Part shown: positions 1 through 12,600 of the stretch, piece after piece
Numbering within the stretch: the first letter of the stretch is position 1
How the letters are laid out: every line of letters begins with the position of its first letter
Source of the DNA: Sisyra terminalis
Lineage: Eukaryota > Arthropoda > Insecta > Neuroptera > Sisyridae
Reading direction: 5' to 3'
NCBI GenBank assembly: GCA_958496175.1
Contig: OY292277.1
Location: 52,897,050 to 52,961,049 of the forward strand
DNA: 64,000 nt
Translations under genes and position numbers: made by a program
The notes under the pieces: generated by a model
What the model was told of the DNA's origin: nothing
Databases searched by the model: none
What the model saw: only the letters and a program-made list of their open reading frames with translations

Positions 1-94
1 AATAATATAATTATTTGTCTGGATTTTTACATTGCTTTGGGGTACTAATTTTTGGACTCTTTGTACTTCTACAGCACTAATCTACTGCGACTAG

Positions 95-1136
95 TGCTAA
101 AATAGACGAATTTTATGTCTGAAATCTTTCCTAAACCTTATCCTGAAGAAATACTTTATAAATAGCAAAATAATTGCAGACTTCCAAGGGAAATAAATGA
201 AAATATTTATTAGAATAATGGCTCAAAAATTATAGTAAAATATACGAATTTTTAGCCTGAAATCTTCACTAAACCTTATTCTGGAGATAATATTATATAA
301 TATAACAAAATAATTGCAGACTTCCAAGGGAAAAAAATGAAAATATTTATTAGAATAATGGCTCAAAAATGATAGTTAAATATACGAATTTTTTGCCTGA
401 AATCTTTACTAAACCTTATTCTGAAAAAAAACTATATAAATAGCAAAATAATTGCTGACTTCCAAGGGAAATAAATAAAAATATTTGTTAGAATTATGGC
501 TCAAAAATTATAGTAAAATAGACGAATTTTTAGCCTGAAATATTTACTAAACCTTATTCTGGAGAAATATTATATAATGTAACAAAATAATTGCAGACTT
601 CCAAGGGAAAAAAATGAAAATATTTATTAGAATAATGGCTCAAAAATTATAGTAAAATATACGAATTTTTAGCCTGAAATCTTCACTAAACCTTATTCTG
701 GAGAAATATTATATAATATAACAAAATAATTGCAGACTTCCAAGGGAAAAAAATGAAAATATTTATTAGAATAATGGCTCAAAAATGATAGTTAAATATA
801 CGAATTTTTAGCCTGAAATCTTTACTAAACCTTATTCTGAAAAAAAAACTATATAAATAGCAAAATAATTGCTGACTTCCAAGGGAAAAAAATGAAAATA
901 TTTGTTAGAATTATGGCTCAAAAATTATAGTAAAATATACGAATTTTTAGCCTGAAATCTTCACTAAACCTTATTCTGGAGAAATATTATATAATATAAC
1001 AAAATAATTGCAGCCTTCCAAGGGAAATAAATGGAAATATTTATTAGAATAATGGATCAAAAATTATAGTACAATAGACGAATTTTTAGCCTGAAATCTT
1101 CACCAAACCTTATTCTGGAGAAATATTATAATAAAT
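95..1136. repeat. 139-bp AT-rich satellite array with three-monomer higher-order pattern
   Basis: About seven and a half head-to-tail monomers. The landmark CTTCCAAGGG occurs at 181, 321, 459, 598, 737, 876 and 1015, so the period is 138-140 bp. Two monomer types are visible: type A reads CTGGAGAAATATTATATAAT before the landmark, type B reads CTGAAAAAAAACTATATAAA. From the second monomer the order is A B A A B A, giving a higher-order unit of about 417 bp. No coding potential was seen. Confidence 0.93.
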
Positions 1137-3657
1137 AAATATCCTAAATCCTAAAACGCATTATTAAAGTGGTTGCTTAAAAAGCACTTTTTTAAGAGCT
1201 TTACCGAAAGAAAATTTTTAAGTTGAATTGACTAACCTTAATAAATCCCCTGGTGTCCTCAAAAAATTGCTCCCCTGCTGCAGTATTGGTGATTTTCTGG
1301 TTGATATCCATCTAAAACCAAAAAAAAATATTTTATTTTAAAGGAATAACTTTATAAGGAAAATCTATAAAGAAAAAAGCATAACATTAGGCTCAAACCT
1401 CATCTAGTCGTATTAAAAGTTCTAAGTTTAATTTTGGAAGATATAAATTCCGTAAAAATATAGAAAAAATAAAATATTTTTGATTTAAAGTACGGAAAAT
1501 TATATCAAAGAACCACCTAAAAGTACAATTAACCATTGGAAGATTAAACTGTATAAAAAAAATTCAAGAATATTTTCTTTTGTACAAATTAAATCAAATT
1601 TTACATGAAAAACTTTTAAGTTTTTAGCAACAATTATGTCCAAGTAATAATCCAAAGCTCTTTAACATTATTAATAGAAATAATGTGAAATATGTCAACA
1701 AAGTTTTTCACACTTCAGCCTCTAACTTTCTTTCTATTGCCTGACAAAAAAAAACCACATAAAAATTAATATTTTTAGAACTATCATTTGGTGTAAATTT
1801 GCTCCACTTGTAAAAGCATAATTCAATATAATAAACACGCGTGTTTATCCTCGGCCAATTCATAAACTAGTCAGTTCATGAATTTGCAAATTAAATAAAA
1901 TTGAAATTAACAAGCCAATAAAAATTCACACTGTCACATTTATTGTCTAATTTATACGCAGAAATGGATCGTTTCGACTTGCCAAACATTTTGTTGATTT
2001 GTTAATTTCATTTCTATTATTTTCGGAATGAATTTATTTTTTTTATTTTTAATAAAACATCGTTCTATAGTTCTCGTTCAATGACATTGAATAAATTTCA
2101 CGAAAAAAAAAAACGGCTCATTCGTTTGTGCCAATTTCATTCAAACTTTATTGGTGGCAACACTAAAATATTTATTGCTCGTCAAGATATTCTGGATGGG
2201 ACGGCTTTTAAGTGATAAAATTAGAAGAAAAATCGTTTGGGTTCACTTGAATTTGTTGTTGAGAAAATACGAATGTTTGATGATCAAAAAGATTTTGAAC
2301 TGGTTTTTTAGATTGGGCAATCAATTGTGGGTTCATTCTTTGGGATATAGAGATAGAAAGTTGCCACAAAGTGGCATAATTCGTCAATGAAAATTGGGCA
2401 CCAAGAAAAGTATATTAATAACGGCATACCAATGGGAAAGTGATATTTTTTTTTCAATCTCTTCTTGGATAAGACCAACTTTTACATGAGAAATTACGAC
2501 AATAAATCTTAGTTTATTTGTTGGAAAAATTTTCAAATTCAAGATAAATCCTTTTGGCACCCCCACGTTGGTGGCGCCAAGCGCCCGAATGACCAGATCG
2601 TTCACACACCACCTAATACTTTCACCACTTTTCACGCCTCTCAAAGTTTCAATGCAATTTTCATATTTCTGTCCAAAAATTTCTAAAAATATTTCACTCA
2701 ATTATCATAAATAATGTAGATTTTCCTGGAACATAAAAATGTTTCCATCTTCCTCCATAGCCACTTAATTAACATAAAACGTACACTTTTAAATTAAAAC
2801 TTGAAAAAGAAAGGGGTTTGGAAAAATTAGTTGAGAATTTCATAGCACCCACAAGAGCTTTAATCTTAAAGCTTTAATTCAAACTTTACACAAAAAAATG
2901 AGGAAAAAAAACATTAAAAGACGCCCGGTTAAAGTTCTTATCTAAAACCCTTCTTTTTTTTTTAAATGACCGACAAAAATAATTTACACAAAAAGCTCAA
3001 CTTTCCATCTGGCAAATGAAATGAAACATTTTACGACAATAAATTTCACAGACACTCTCACTCTTCAATTACCATGTTGCCAAATATACTTGCTATTGTC
3101 TTAGTTCTTTTTTTAATATTTTTTACAGTTCAGAATTCGTTTTTCTTTTAGTTAATGACAAATAGTCCAATGGAAAACGGCACAAAAAGTTTCATTAAGA
3201 CGTTTGTTTTGTGTTTTATCGCATTTTAAATTGAAAGCTCGTTAAATTTATGACTTGCCGGTTGTTTTTTCTTATAGAAGATGATATTGATTTTTAAATG
3301 AAATAACTAATTTAATTTTAATTGCTTGCTTTGTGCAGTCAATCGAAACAATCGGAGTTCATGTAAGACGTTGGGAAAGAATTTTGACGTTTATTTTTAA
3401 ATTTATGGATTGCATAAGGTAAATATTTCTCGGAAAGTTTGAAAGATGTGAACATTTTGAACAGTCATAAATCATATTTTTTGTAGATAAACCAAGTCAA
3501 AGTAAACATAATTCGCAACAATGCAAATATTGTTGAAAAATGATACTCTTAGCACATTTTTCTTTATACTTTCATTGAAGAAATGTAGTGTTTTATCAAA
3601 ATAAGATTTTTTCGTTGACTTTGAACAGTTATACTGTGTATACAATATATAGAATAT
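1137..3657. other. AT-rich intergenic DNA, no feature recognised
   Basis: Low-complexity AT-rich sequence with many homopolymer runs. A slightly GC-richer stretch lies near 2560-2640, inside two overlapping opposite-strand open frames of 79 and 105 codons that match nothing I recognise. I see no splice-framed coding structure, RNA gene or clear mobile-element end here. Confidence 0.5.
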
Positions 3658-4243
3658 TAGGGTGATTTTTTTTGACTTTTTTTGGTCCCATCGTGAAATT
3701 ATGTTGGAAATACCAAAAAAAAAAAAATCCCTGAAAGTTTGAGCCCTTAATATTAATTTTAAGTCCTCGACCAAGACGTGTAAAGATTTCCCATTGAAAA
3801 TACACGGAAACTCTGATTTTTTATTTTTAAATTTGTATATCTCAGCGGCATTTCATGGGATCGCTTTTATCGAAGATGTTTTTTTCTCAAAATTAAACGC
3901 TCTACAAAAGTGCCCATTGCGACAAAGTCGTAACTCACACCGGTGAGGTAGTACGGGCCACTGAACCTGATTTTTCCATAAAATTCAAGGCTTAATATCT
4001 CCTTAATATTGATCTTCGCGATTTGGTCTACAGGACCTGTTTTGTAGGAAATCAAATTCTCTACAAGTTTTTCATTTAAAATTTTTCTGTAGCTCTTGTT
4101 ATTTACGAAATAAATGCAAAAAAAAAACGCAAATTTTATGGAAAAATCAGGTTCAGTGGCCTGTACTACCTCACCGGTGTGAGTTACGACTTTGTCGCAA
4201 TGGGCACTTTTGTAGAGCGTTTAATTCTGAGAAAAAACCATAT
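3658..4243. mobile_element. Fold-back element, lineage 1, right arm truncated
   Basis: Starts with TAGGGTGATTTT and carries the lineage-1 left arm: GGTCCCATCGTGAAATT, then GAGCCCTTAATATTAAT, then TCCTCGACCAAGACGTG. The inverted arm begins near 4080 and repeats the internal CTCACCGGTGTGAG block, but it stops at about 4243 without the terminal part. Open frames inside it come from the repeat arms and are not host genes. Confidence 0.85.
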
Positions 4244-6624
4244 TCCATGTGTCCATATTCCGCTGGGGGATATAACAAAAAATAGATAGTCTTCTTTCGG
4301 GAATAGATGGGCTGCAGAAGTTTGGGGACCAATTAAAGGAAGATCGATTTTTCGTGGAATGTCTATTTTTTAAGGAGCAAAAGGAACAGTGTCAAAGAAG
4401 GATTAACACTGCAGAAGGAATCGAACTATATCAAGATTTCTGAAGTCATTGTTACCATGAAATTATTACTTAATATTAAAGATAAATAAAAAAATATTTT
4501 AAGTGTTTTTCATTGACTTAACCATTGAAGTGATTTTGTAGATCAAAGATCAAAGATTTTCGAAATTCAAGTTATTTTCGTATTCCATTTTGATGACTAA
4601 GCATTTATCAATAAACAAAATGTTTCAACGGCATGAAAAATTCGAGGAATTGAAAAAATTAAAGACCAATATCAACAGTTACTTAATTATTGTTTCCAAG
4701 AAAACCCGAACAAAAACTGAAGAAATTTCACACATTTAAAGAATTACTTTAGTTCAAGTTTTTTGAATTTTCACGTTTTCAATAGATAATTGAGTTATCT
4801 CGTATAGGGCGCTGGTATTTTCAGTCATGGATCTTTAATATAATTATTCAATAGATAAAAGTATTTGTTTAATAAATCCTTCACACTTATCCAACATATA
4901 TCACTGTTCTTAGATGTTCTTTAGGAGACCATTTACTGGGATAATGTACATCATTATTTTTGCATGATCTAAAGTCATTAGTAAATTAAAAGTAGACACT
5001 ATCTGAATATTTATTCAATAAAATTCTTTTCGATAAAAGAAAATGTCTTTTTAGGCATTGAAACTGCATACAAGTATAACCCATTAATGATAATTTCGCT
5101 AGAAAAATTGTAAGAAACGCTAAAAAAATCAAAAAAAATATTTAAAGTTGCAGGGAAAACTAAACCAAAAACTGTTGGAAATTCTCAGTTGTAATGACAG
5201 TATATTTTTTTCTTATTTTAGTCGGAAATTCGATTAAATTTGAAGTTAATTCAAGACAAATTGTCAATTTGGTTGAGATTATAGAATTTCTTATGTCCTC
5301 TGGAAAATTCAATTACGTTTTTAAATGCAAACCCTAATCATTTAAAGAAAAATATTATCTTGTCTTTTCAATACCTTTATGGGTATATTTGGTCCATTTT
5401 TACTATGGAATAATATCTATACCTGCAGTTTTTCATATTGCATTTCCAGTACAATACAAAAACCGATATCATACCGACAAAAAAAACAACTTTAAAATTA
5501 GTAAATTAACTATAATAGCCCAAGAGCTCACAATAGCTAAGCCTTCGTTTTTTTGGAAAGGTGTACATTTTTTTGGGAATGTCCCGAATACAGGTAAAAA
5601 CGATCAGTAACTATGGAGTTTGAATGGTGGCTACTTTGCCAGACAACAGGTTGCAAGAGTGTATAAAATATAAGCTAAATTTCATCCAAGTATTAAGTGA
5701 ATCGAAAAGTAATTTCGTTTTTTAATATGCAGGCACAATTACAAACCCAAAATTTGCCTAAAGCTTGGAATTTTTTACTACTTAGTAAATGGTGTAACGA
5801 TTGAAATCAATAAAAATCCGATGAAATAATTTTGGACGATTATAATATGTACGTCAATATCAATTTCTCCTCTTTAATTTATTATTTTTTCCATGGTTTT
5901 TCTTCTGCATAGAAGTCTTGCATTACCGTTTTGCAAAATTGATTAGAGATATTTGACAGTTCTTCGACTTTCTGCCATACATTTGGCACCATTTACCTTC
6001 TTAATTTTTTATGGGTTAAACTTTTTGCCATTTTTCGTTAGTACCAGTTAAAGAAATGAAAACTATCGAATTTGAACTTAAAAAAAATTATTTGGCATTA
6101 ATAAACATCTAATTCACTGAGAAAAACAATGAAAATTGATTATTCTATAAAAAATTTCTTTTTTGGTTTCATTTTGATTATTTAGAATAAATTTACCAAA
6201 TTTTGAGGAATTATTATGGCAAAAACTAACACATAAAAAGCTCATAGTTATTGGCACTTTTATATCCATCATTTACTTCATTTTTGACTTAGACTACTTT
6301 CAAAGAAAACCACTCATTCACGTTAGAAAATACAAATTAATTTTTGGCAAAATTAACGTTTTTAAATTACATGTCTTTTGGTGGAAATTTTTTAATAAAA
6401 CATTTTTTTTAAACTCCCTAAAAAAATTAAATTAAAAACTCTTTAAACTTCAGGACCTAAATATTTAAAGCAAATAAATTATTTGACAAGCTTGAATAAA
6501 AGCTTAGTAAAAACGCTTAATTTAAAACAATGACTTATTGTTCGTTTAACTATTCAAAAACACAAAAATTTCAATATATTTGAGTAAAAAAAATTTGGTC
6601 AACTCTTAAAAAATTATGATGAAA
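4244..6624. other. AT-rich intergenic DNA, no feature recognised
   Basis: Long AT-rich stretch with scattered short open frames of up to about 73 codons (for example near 5389-5610), none resembling a known family. No terminal repeats or tandem arrays were detected by eye. Confidence 0.5.
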
Positions 6625-8177
6625 GGAGTAAGGACGATAAGTATAATGAATCGGCTCCAGAAGGATATTTGGTTCATAATATGATTTAGGATATGTTGGT
6701 ACTATTAAAATAAAATAATTCAGTAAGTTTCAAATCCCTATGCATTACCGTTTCTTCAAAAATCGAAAAAAGCTGGAAATCAGAAGAAAAAAAATCTTGG
6801 ATTTTTGTGTAAAAAATTCGGTTTAATTTTTTTCAATATTGCGTACCGTTTTTTAAAATTTAAAAAACACAAAATTTTAGAGGAAATTGAATGGGGGGAA
6901 TCCAAAAAAAATAGTTTCGTGATTGTACCAAAATTGTATCATGGTAAAAAATTAAAATAAAAATAAAAAGCTCTCTTTTTGAAGGATCTTTTAAATCGAT
7001 AAAGCTCTTTTTTTTTTATAAAAGCTACCATCAGCCCCTAAAACATACAAACATACCCAAAATTCAAATAAATCGATTCACAAGTTTCGGAGAATTTTTT
7101 TTTTCTGATTTCTAGCTTTTTTCGATTTTTGAAGAAATGGTAAAACATAGGGATCTGAAACTTGACGAATTATTGTATTTTAATAGTACCAACATATCCT
7201 GAAATTATGAACCAAATACCCTTCTGAGGCCGATTAACTATACTTATCGTCCTATGTAAGAATAATAATAACCAATATTTAAAGCGGTTTTCACTGAAGA
7301 ATCAAATAATCACTCTCAACAATTGTTAATTTTAACTATTTATATCTTAAAATTAATTGTTAAATTTTCACTTACGATTTAAAAAAAATCTGATAAAACT
7401 TCATAGATCTTTTTTAATCTGTTTAAGAAAATTACGTTTTCCAAAATAAATCCGTAAATGTCCAACAATATCAGATCCCTTTTAATTACCGTTTCTTCAA
7501 AAATCGAAAAAAGCTGGATATCAGAAAAAAAAACTCTTGGATTGTTGTGTAAAATATTCGGTTTTTATTTTTTTTTTCAATATTTCGTAACGTTTTTTTT
7601 AAATTTAAAAACACAATTTTAAAGAAAATTGAATGGAGAATCCGAAAAAAATAGTTTCGTGATTGTACCAAAATTGTATCATGGTTAAAAATTAAAATTA
7701 AAATAAAAAATATCTTTTTTAATGATCGTATAAACCGATAAAGCTCTTATTTATTTTGCTAGACCATCAGCTACCATCAGCCCCTATAATATATTTAAAA
7801 TTCAAATAAATCGATGCACAAGTTTCTGAGAATTTTTTTTTCTGATTTCCAGCTTTTTTCGATTTTTGAATAAACATTAATACATAGGGATCTGAAACTT
7901 GCCGAATTAATGAATCTTAATAGTACCAACATATTCTATCGTCCTATGTCTTTTGTAAGAATAATAATAACTAATATTTAAAGCGGTTTTCACAGAAAAA
8001 TGAAATAATCAAACTCTCAACAATTATTAATTTTAACTATTTATATCTTAAAATAAACTGTTAAATTTTCACTTACGATTTAAAAAAAATCTGACAAAAC
8101 TTCAATGATCTTTTTTAATACGTTAAAGAAAATTAAGTTTTCCAAAATAAGTCCGTAAATCTCCAACAATATCAGTT
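6625..8177. repeat. Palindromic element followed by a ~720-bp tandem duplication
   Basis: An inverted pair (near 6625-6790 and 7105-7250) shares CCTATG...ACCGTTTCTTC and CGAAAAAAGCTGGAAATCAG with its reverse complement. The block from about 6740 to 7474 is then repeated in the same orientation at about 7475-8177, joined at CAACAATATCAG. The second copy has diverged and lost the far-left arm. Probably a non-autonomous DNA element that was tandemly duplicated; its class is unknown. Confidence 0.75.
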
Positions 8178-8639
8178 ACAATTTTTCTTCGCATTAAAGA
8201 TATTTTTATACTTTAATACTTGAAATTTGAAACATTCATTACATTTTTTTGTTAAATATGTTAAAATTTCCATTAGGCTCTTACTCTTTTTCTGTTGTTT
8301 CAAGTAACAAAGTAAATGTTTCTCACTCCAAATTCAATTTTGGAAGTATAGAATTTAAGCTTTAAAATGACGAAAATGCACTTATGTATTGTAAGTATTT
8401 GTAATTTCAATACAATATTATTAAAAACACTTGGAAGTATCATAAAAAATAATTCGCTTATTTTTTTGTTCAGACAATATCTTTTCATTTGAAACATCAA
8501 ATTTAATAAGGTTTTCTTTCTCTCTCTTTACATAATTGCTTGTTTTTGTATTTATAAAATAACGACCGAACCGAAAATAAAAACAAATTTTTCCCATAAA
8601 ACTAAAGTAAACTTTTCCCTTTATTGTTCTCATACAATT
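8178..8639. other. AT-rich sequence upstream of the transporter gene
   Basis: No repeat family or coding structure was recognised. Opposite-strand open frames at 8300-8633 are short and AT-driven. Confidence 0.45.
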
Positions 8640-9019
8640 GTTAAATCGATTAAAACCGCAAAGTTCACCACAAAGTTCTCCAATTTTTAATTCGAAAACT
8701 TGTCAAAAGTTTTTCATTTTTCCGATCAAAATGCTTTCGGATAGACTGTCGGAAAATTGGTGCACGTGGTGAAATTTAAATTTAGACCGCGTTTCGATTG
8801 GCTTACAGCATCCCCACTTTGGTGTAGTCCAAAACACACGTGTATGTGTTCCGTTCTCTATATGAATCGAGAGAATCGTGGAGAACGCGTTTTGTTGGTA
8901 TTCGTCCGGAGTCGAGACCGGAGTGATAGGCGAGCTTTCTCCCATCGTTAAACAATCAATTGCGGAAAAATGTGTCGAGTGTGAAAACCGTTCGGTTTTT
9001 CGATTCGAATCCGTCCAAA
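8640..9019 (+). promoter_or_regulatory. Candidate promoter and 5' leader of the transporter gene
   Basis: This is a GC-richer island directly before the start codon, in contrast to the surrounding AT-rich DNA. An inverted CCAAT-type box (GATTGG) lies near 8795. The transcription start cannot be placed from sequence alone. The leader may contain the small upstream frame annotated separately. Confidence 0.4.
8970..8984 (+). promoter_or_regulatory. Small upstream open reading frame (four codons plus stop)
   Basis: ATG TGT CGA GTG TGA lies 35 bases before the chosen transporter start. If the leader includes it, it could lower or regulate translation. Transcription of this stretch is inferred, not shown. 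Confidence 0.4.
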
Positions 9020-9668
9020 ATGCATCGGTTGCAGTATGTGATTCAACGGGAAAATGTTAAGGAAAATGCGTGTCAGGGGAAGGCCATAGTGCGGGGTGGT
9101 AGTTCCGGGGGGCATAGCGATAGTTTATTGTTGCGACTGGAAGATTCGGGGGTTGCAACCAGTGCGGATTTACCCAGTGGAGGATTAGATGAAGACGATG
9201 ATATAATCATTAATCATGTGTCTTTTCGGAATCATCAACATGAAGAAGATTTCGAGGATGACCTTCCCGAAGATTTGATAATCCCGACGTCGCCGCCACC
9301 CCGTGGCGTTTTCAGCGACGACGAAGACGATGACCTCGACCATAATAAGGAAAACCGCGTACGAACTATTGCACCCAATTGTGCCAATGGTGGTGAATTT
9401 GTATGTGAAGTTCCTCATCATCATCCCCGTGGTAAAAAGCGGCGCCGAAACGCACCTCGTGGTTCTCTTGGCAGTGGTACAAAACATTCAACGCATTGTA
9501 CGGCCAATACAATACGACAGCACTACTATCCCGAAGGGGGTTGGGGTTGGATTATTGTGGTGTGTGCTTTGATTGTGCAAATTTTAACGCACGGTCTCCA
9601 CGTGGGTTGGGGTGTACTTTTCGATGAAACAATACGACGATTCCCCAAAATAGAAAGCGTTCATGCAG
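9020..9668 (+). CDS. Transporter exon 1: N-terminal cytosolic domain and first helix
   Basis: Encodes residues 1-216 and the first base of codon 217. It ends at GCAG|GTATTG, in phase 1. The exon is much GC-richer than the flanking DNA. Acidic clusters (DEDDD near 57-61, DDEDDDLD near 100-107) precede a basic GKKRRR patch (138-143) and the helix-1 hallmark. Reading past the donor meets a stop at 9703. Confidence 0.93.
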
Positions 9669-12600
9669 GTATTGTGGATTTTTCATGTTACACCCTAAAC
9701 TAGGCCAAAAAAAATGTCTATATTTTTTTTTTTTGAAAAGTATATCGAAAATATTGTTTAGGGTGACACAAAAAAAAAATCGGGAAGTTTGAGCCCTTAA
9801 TATTAATATTTAGAGATCTATCATCTTTAATTACGATTTTTTATTTTAACTTTCATTTTTGCATCAATGCTGTCAAACTATCGCGGAAAAAAAATTTATC
9901 TGCACATATATTAATAGAAAATTAAATTCCCTACAAAAAAGGTCTTTTATAAAAATTTTTCCAGATCCACCGTTTTCGAATAATCAAGCTTCAAACATTG
10001 ATATAATTTTTAGATTTATCTTCTTTATTTTGCAATTTTGTAACTAACGAAGAAATAAAAATTTAGAAATTAACAATAGATTCTTAAAGGGAATTTAATG
10101 CTCTACAAAAAATGTCTCTTAATGTTTTTACATAAAATCACTTATTATTAATATTATTCTGTATTATTACCTGATGATGACAGTTTAAAACTGTCGAAAC
10201 GCGTCGTAATAAAGAAATTTAATTGAATCTCAAAGACTTATATATATTATTATCCATTAATTGATTGTGATTCGGAAATAAATAAAATATTTATCAATGT
10301 TAAAAATATCAAGGTAAAATAATTCATCTGCACATATATTTATAGAAATATAAATTCCCTACAAAAAAAGTCTCATTGAAAATTTTTGCCAGATACGCCG
10401 TTTTCGAATAATCAAGCTTCAGACTTTGATATAATTTTTAGATTTGTCTTCTTTATTTTGGAATTTTGTACCTAACGGACTTATAATTATAAAAAAAACT
10501 AACAATATTGATTCTTGAAGGAAATATAATGCTCTACAGAAAAGGTTCCTTACGATTTTTACATAAAATCACTCTTTTAAAATTGGTTCAACAACGAAAA
10601 AAACAATAATTTAATTTTTTCTTCAACTTTAAATGTGAATAGTTTTTGAAAAAGTGATTTTATGTAAAAATGTTAAGACACCTTTTTTGTTGAACATTAA
10701 ATTTCCTTCAAGAATCTATATTGTTCATTGCTATACATTTATTTGTTCGATAGATACAAAATTCCAAAATACAGAAGATAAATCTAAAAATTATGTCCAA
10801 GTTTTAAGCTTGATTATTCGGAAATGGCGAGTCTGGCAAAAATTTTCATTAAAACGTTTTTTGTAGGGAAATTAATTTCCTATAAAAATATATGCAGATG
10901 AATTATTTTACCTTGATAGTTTGACATTTGATTCTTGAAGGGAAGTTAATGTGCTACAAAAAAGGCTTCCTAAGGTTTTTACATAAAATTACTCTTTCAA
11001 AATTGGTTCAATAACGAAAAAAACAATAATTTAATTTTTCCTTCAACTTTAATGGTGAATAACTTTTGAAAAAGTGATTTTATGAAAAAACGTTAAGAGA
11101 CCTTTTTTTTAGGGAATTTAATTTTCTATCAATATATGTACAGATAATTATTTTTGCTGTGATAGTTTGATAGCATTGACGCAAAAATGAAAGCACAAAA
11201 AAAAATCGAAATTAAAGATGATAGACCTCTTAATATTAATAGTAAGGGCTCAAACCTTCCCGATATTTTTTTTGTCACCTTTAACAATATTTTCGATATA
11301 CTTTTCAAAAAAAAAAATTGTCGGTTTTTTTGGCCCAGTCTATTACACCCACATAAGTTTTGGCAAGACAAATATTATTTATGAGGGAAAATATTTCCTT
11401 AATTCATTCCCAAAGAAAAATAATCTCTTAAATAAATATTTATCCAAGTTAGATTCCCACTACTTTCACCACAAAACGAGGCGTGAAAATTTTTTTTTCT
11501 CAGAAAAAAACTTAGATTATAACAAATATTTTCGCAAATAAATTTTCTATTGATTGTTAAAATTATTTTTCCTTAGTCAAATTAAGGAAACAAATTTTCA
11601 ATTTTGCCCCATTTGGCCCTCAACCATAGCCCCATATCCATTAATTTGCACAACAATTGTGACAAAGTTTCTATTGAACAAGAAATATTTTCCATTTGCT
11701 GGAAAGGCGGCGTCGTTTTGTTGAAAAGCTCCGAGGAGCTTTGTCGCTTAATTGTTTGGACGAGAGAACCGTAATTAGTGTTATGAGTGGTTTAACAATT
11801 TTATTGTACAACACTTTCAATGGCAGAGGGATCTGGTGACTAAGGCCAAAAATTCACACCAAGAATTAACGAACAATATATATATATACAGTATATATAA
11901 TAAATGGGAGATTAGCATACCTTCGTATAGTTGATACGTTTAATTTGGAGGAAAGGTCATGAACTCGCAATAAAAATCGGGTAGGAAATGAACTGGGGAC
12001 CCGGCAAATCGACCTTGAGAGTTCAATTAACGTTTAGATTGAAAGTCACTGACGCAGTCAATTCCGGAGGGAATTTTAAGAGCCGGAATTATGAAGTTGA
12101 TTAAGATTATATGATCTGACAAGTCTTCAACAAATTGGGGAATTAGCACGAGAAAAATTATCCGACAGGAAATAAATGGAATGTTTAATTTAATTATTTT
12201 ATGTTCTCTTTTGATATTTCCACTAAAAAAGAACAAGTATAAAATATCTTACGAATTTATACTTTCCTTTGATATTTCCTTCGATTTTTTGGACGATTTT
12301 CCAAATAATATAATAAAAAGATTACCATCACAAAAATATTAAAAGTTTATAAGAACCACAATATAAAATCATATTCAATTCTTTCAACACTCCAAAGTAT
12401 TTATCCAAACACATCACATTCTCAAATTCATTATTTACCAATGATCTACATTAGACTGATTCAAACAAAATGATGAATTTTTTTTCTTAATTATATCGAA
12501 AATATTGTTAAGAATGACAAAAAAAATCCTGTGAAAGCTCTTAATATTAATATTAAGAGGTGTCGCATCGCAAATTTCGATTTTCCATTAAAATAGCGTG

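Noticed and set aside
95..1136. Regular repeats suggesting a CRISPR array
   Set aside because: The whole 139-bp monomer is repeated without unique spacers, and the context is an insect genome. It is a satellite.
2151..2701. Two opposite frames of 79 and 105 codons in a GC-richer patch
   Set aside because: The larger begins at TTG, neither has a recognised motif, and one is likely a shadow of base composition. No splice sites or context support a gene.
8960..9019. Longer N-terminus starting 20 codons upstream of 9020
   Set aside because: The first codon of that extension is TTG (8960), not ATG. The first in-frame ATG is 9020, with a good start context.
9185..9572. Alternative frames over transporter exon 1
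   Set aside because: Shadows of the true exon; only the frame from 9020 contains the MCT hallmark and splices in frame.
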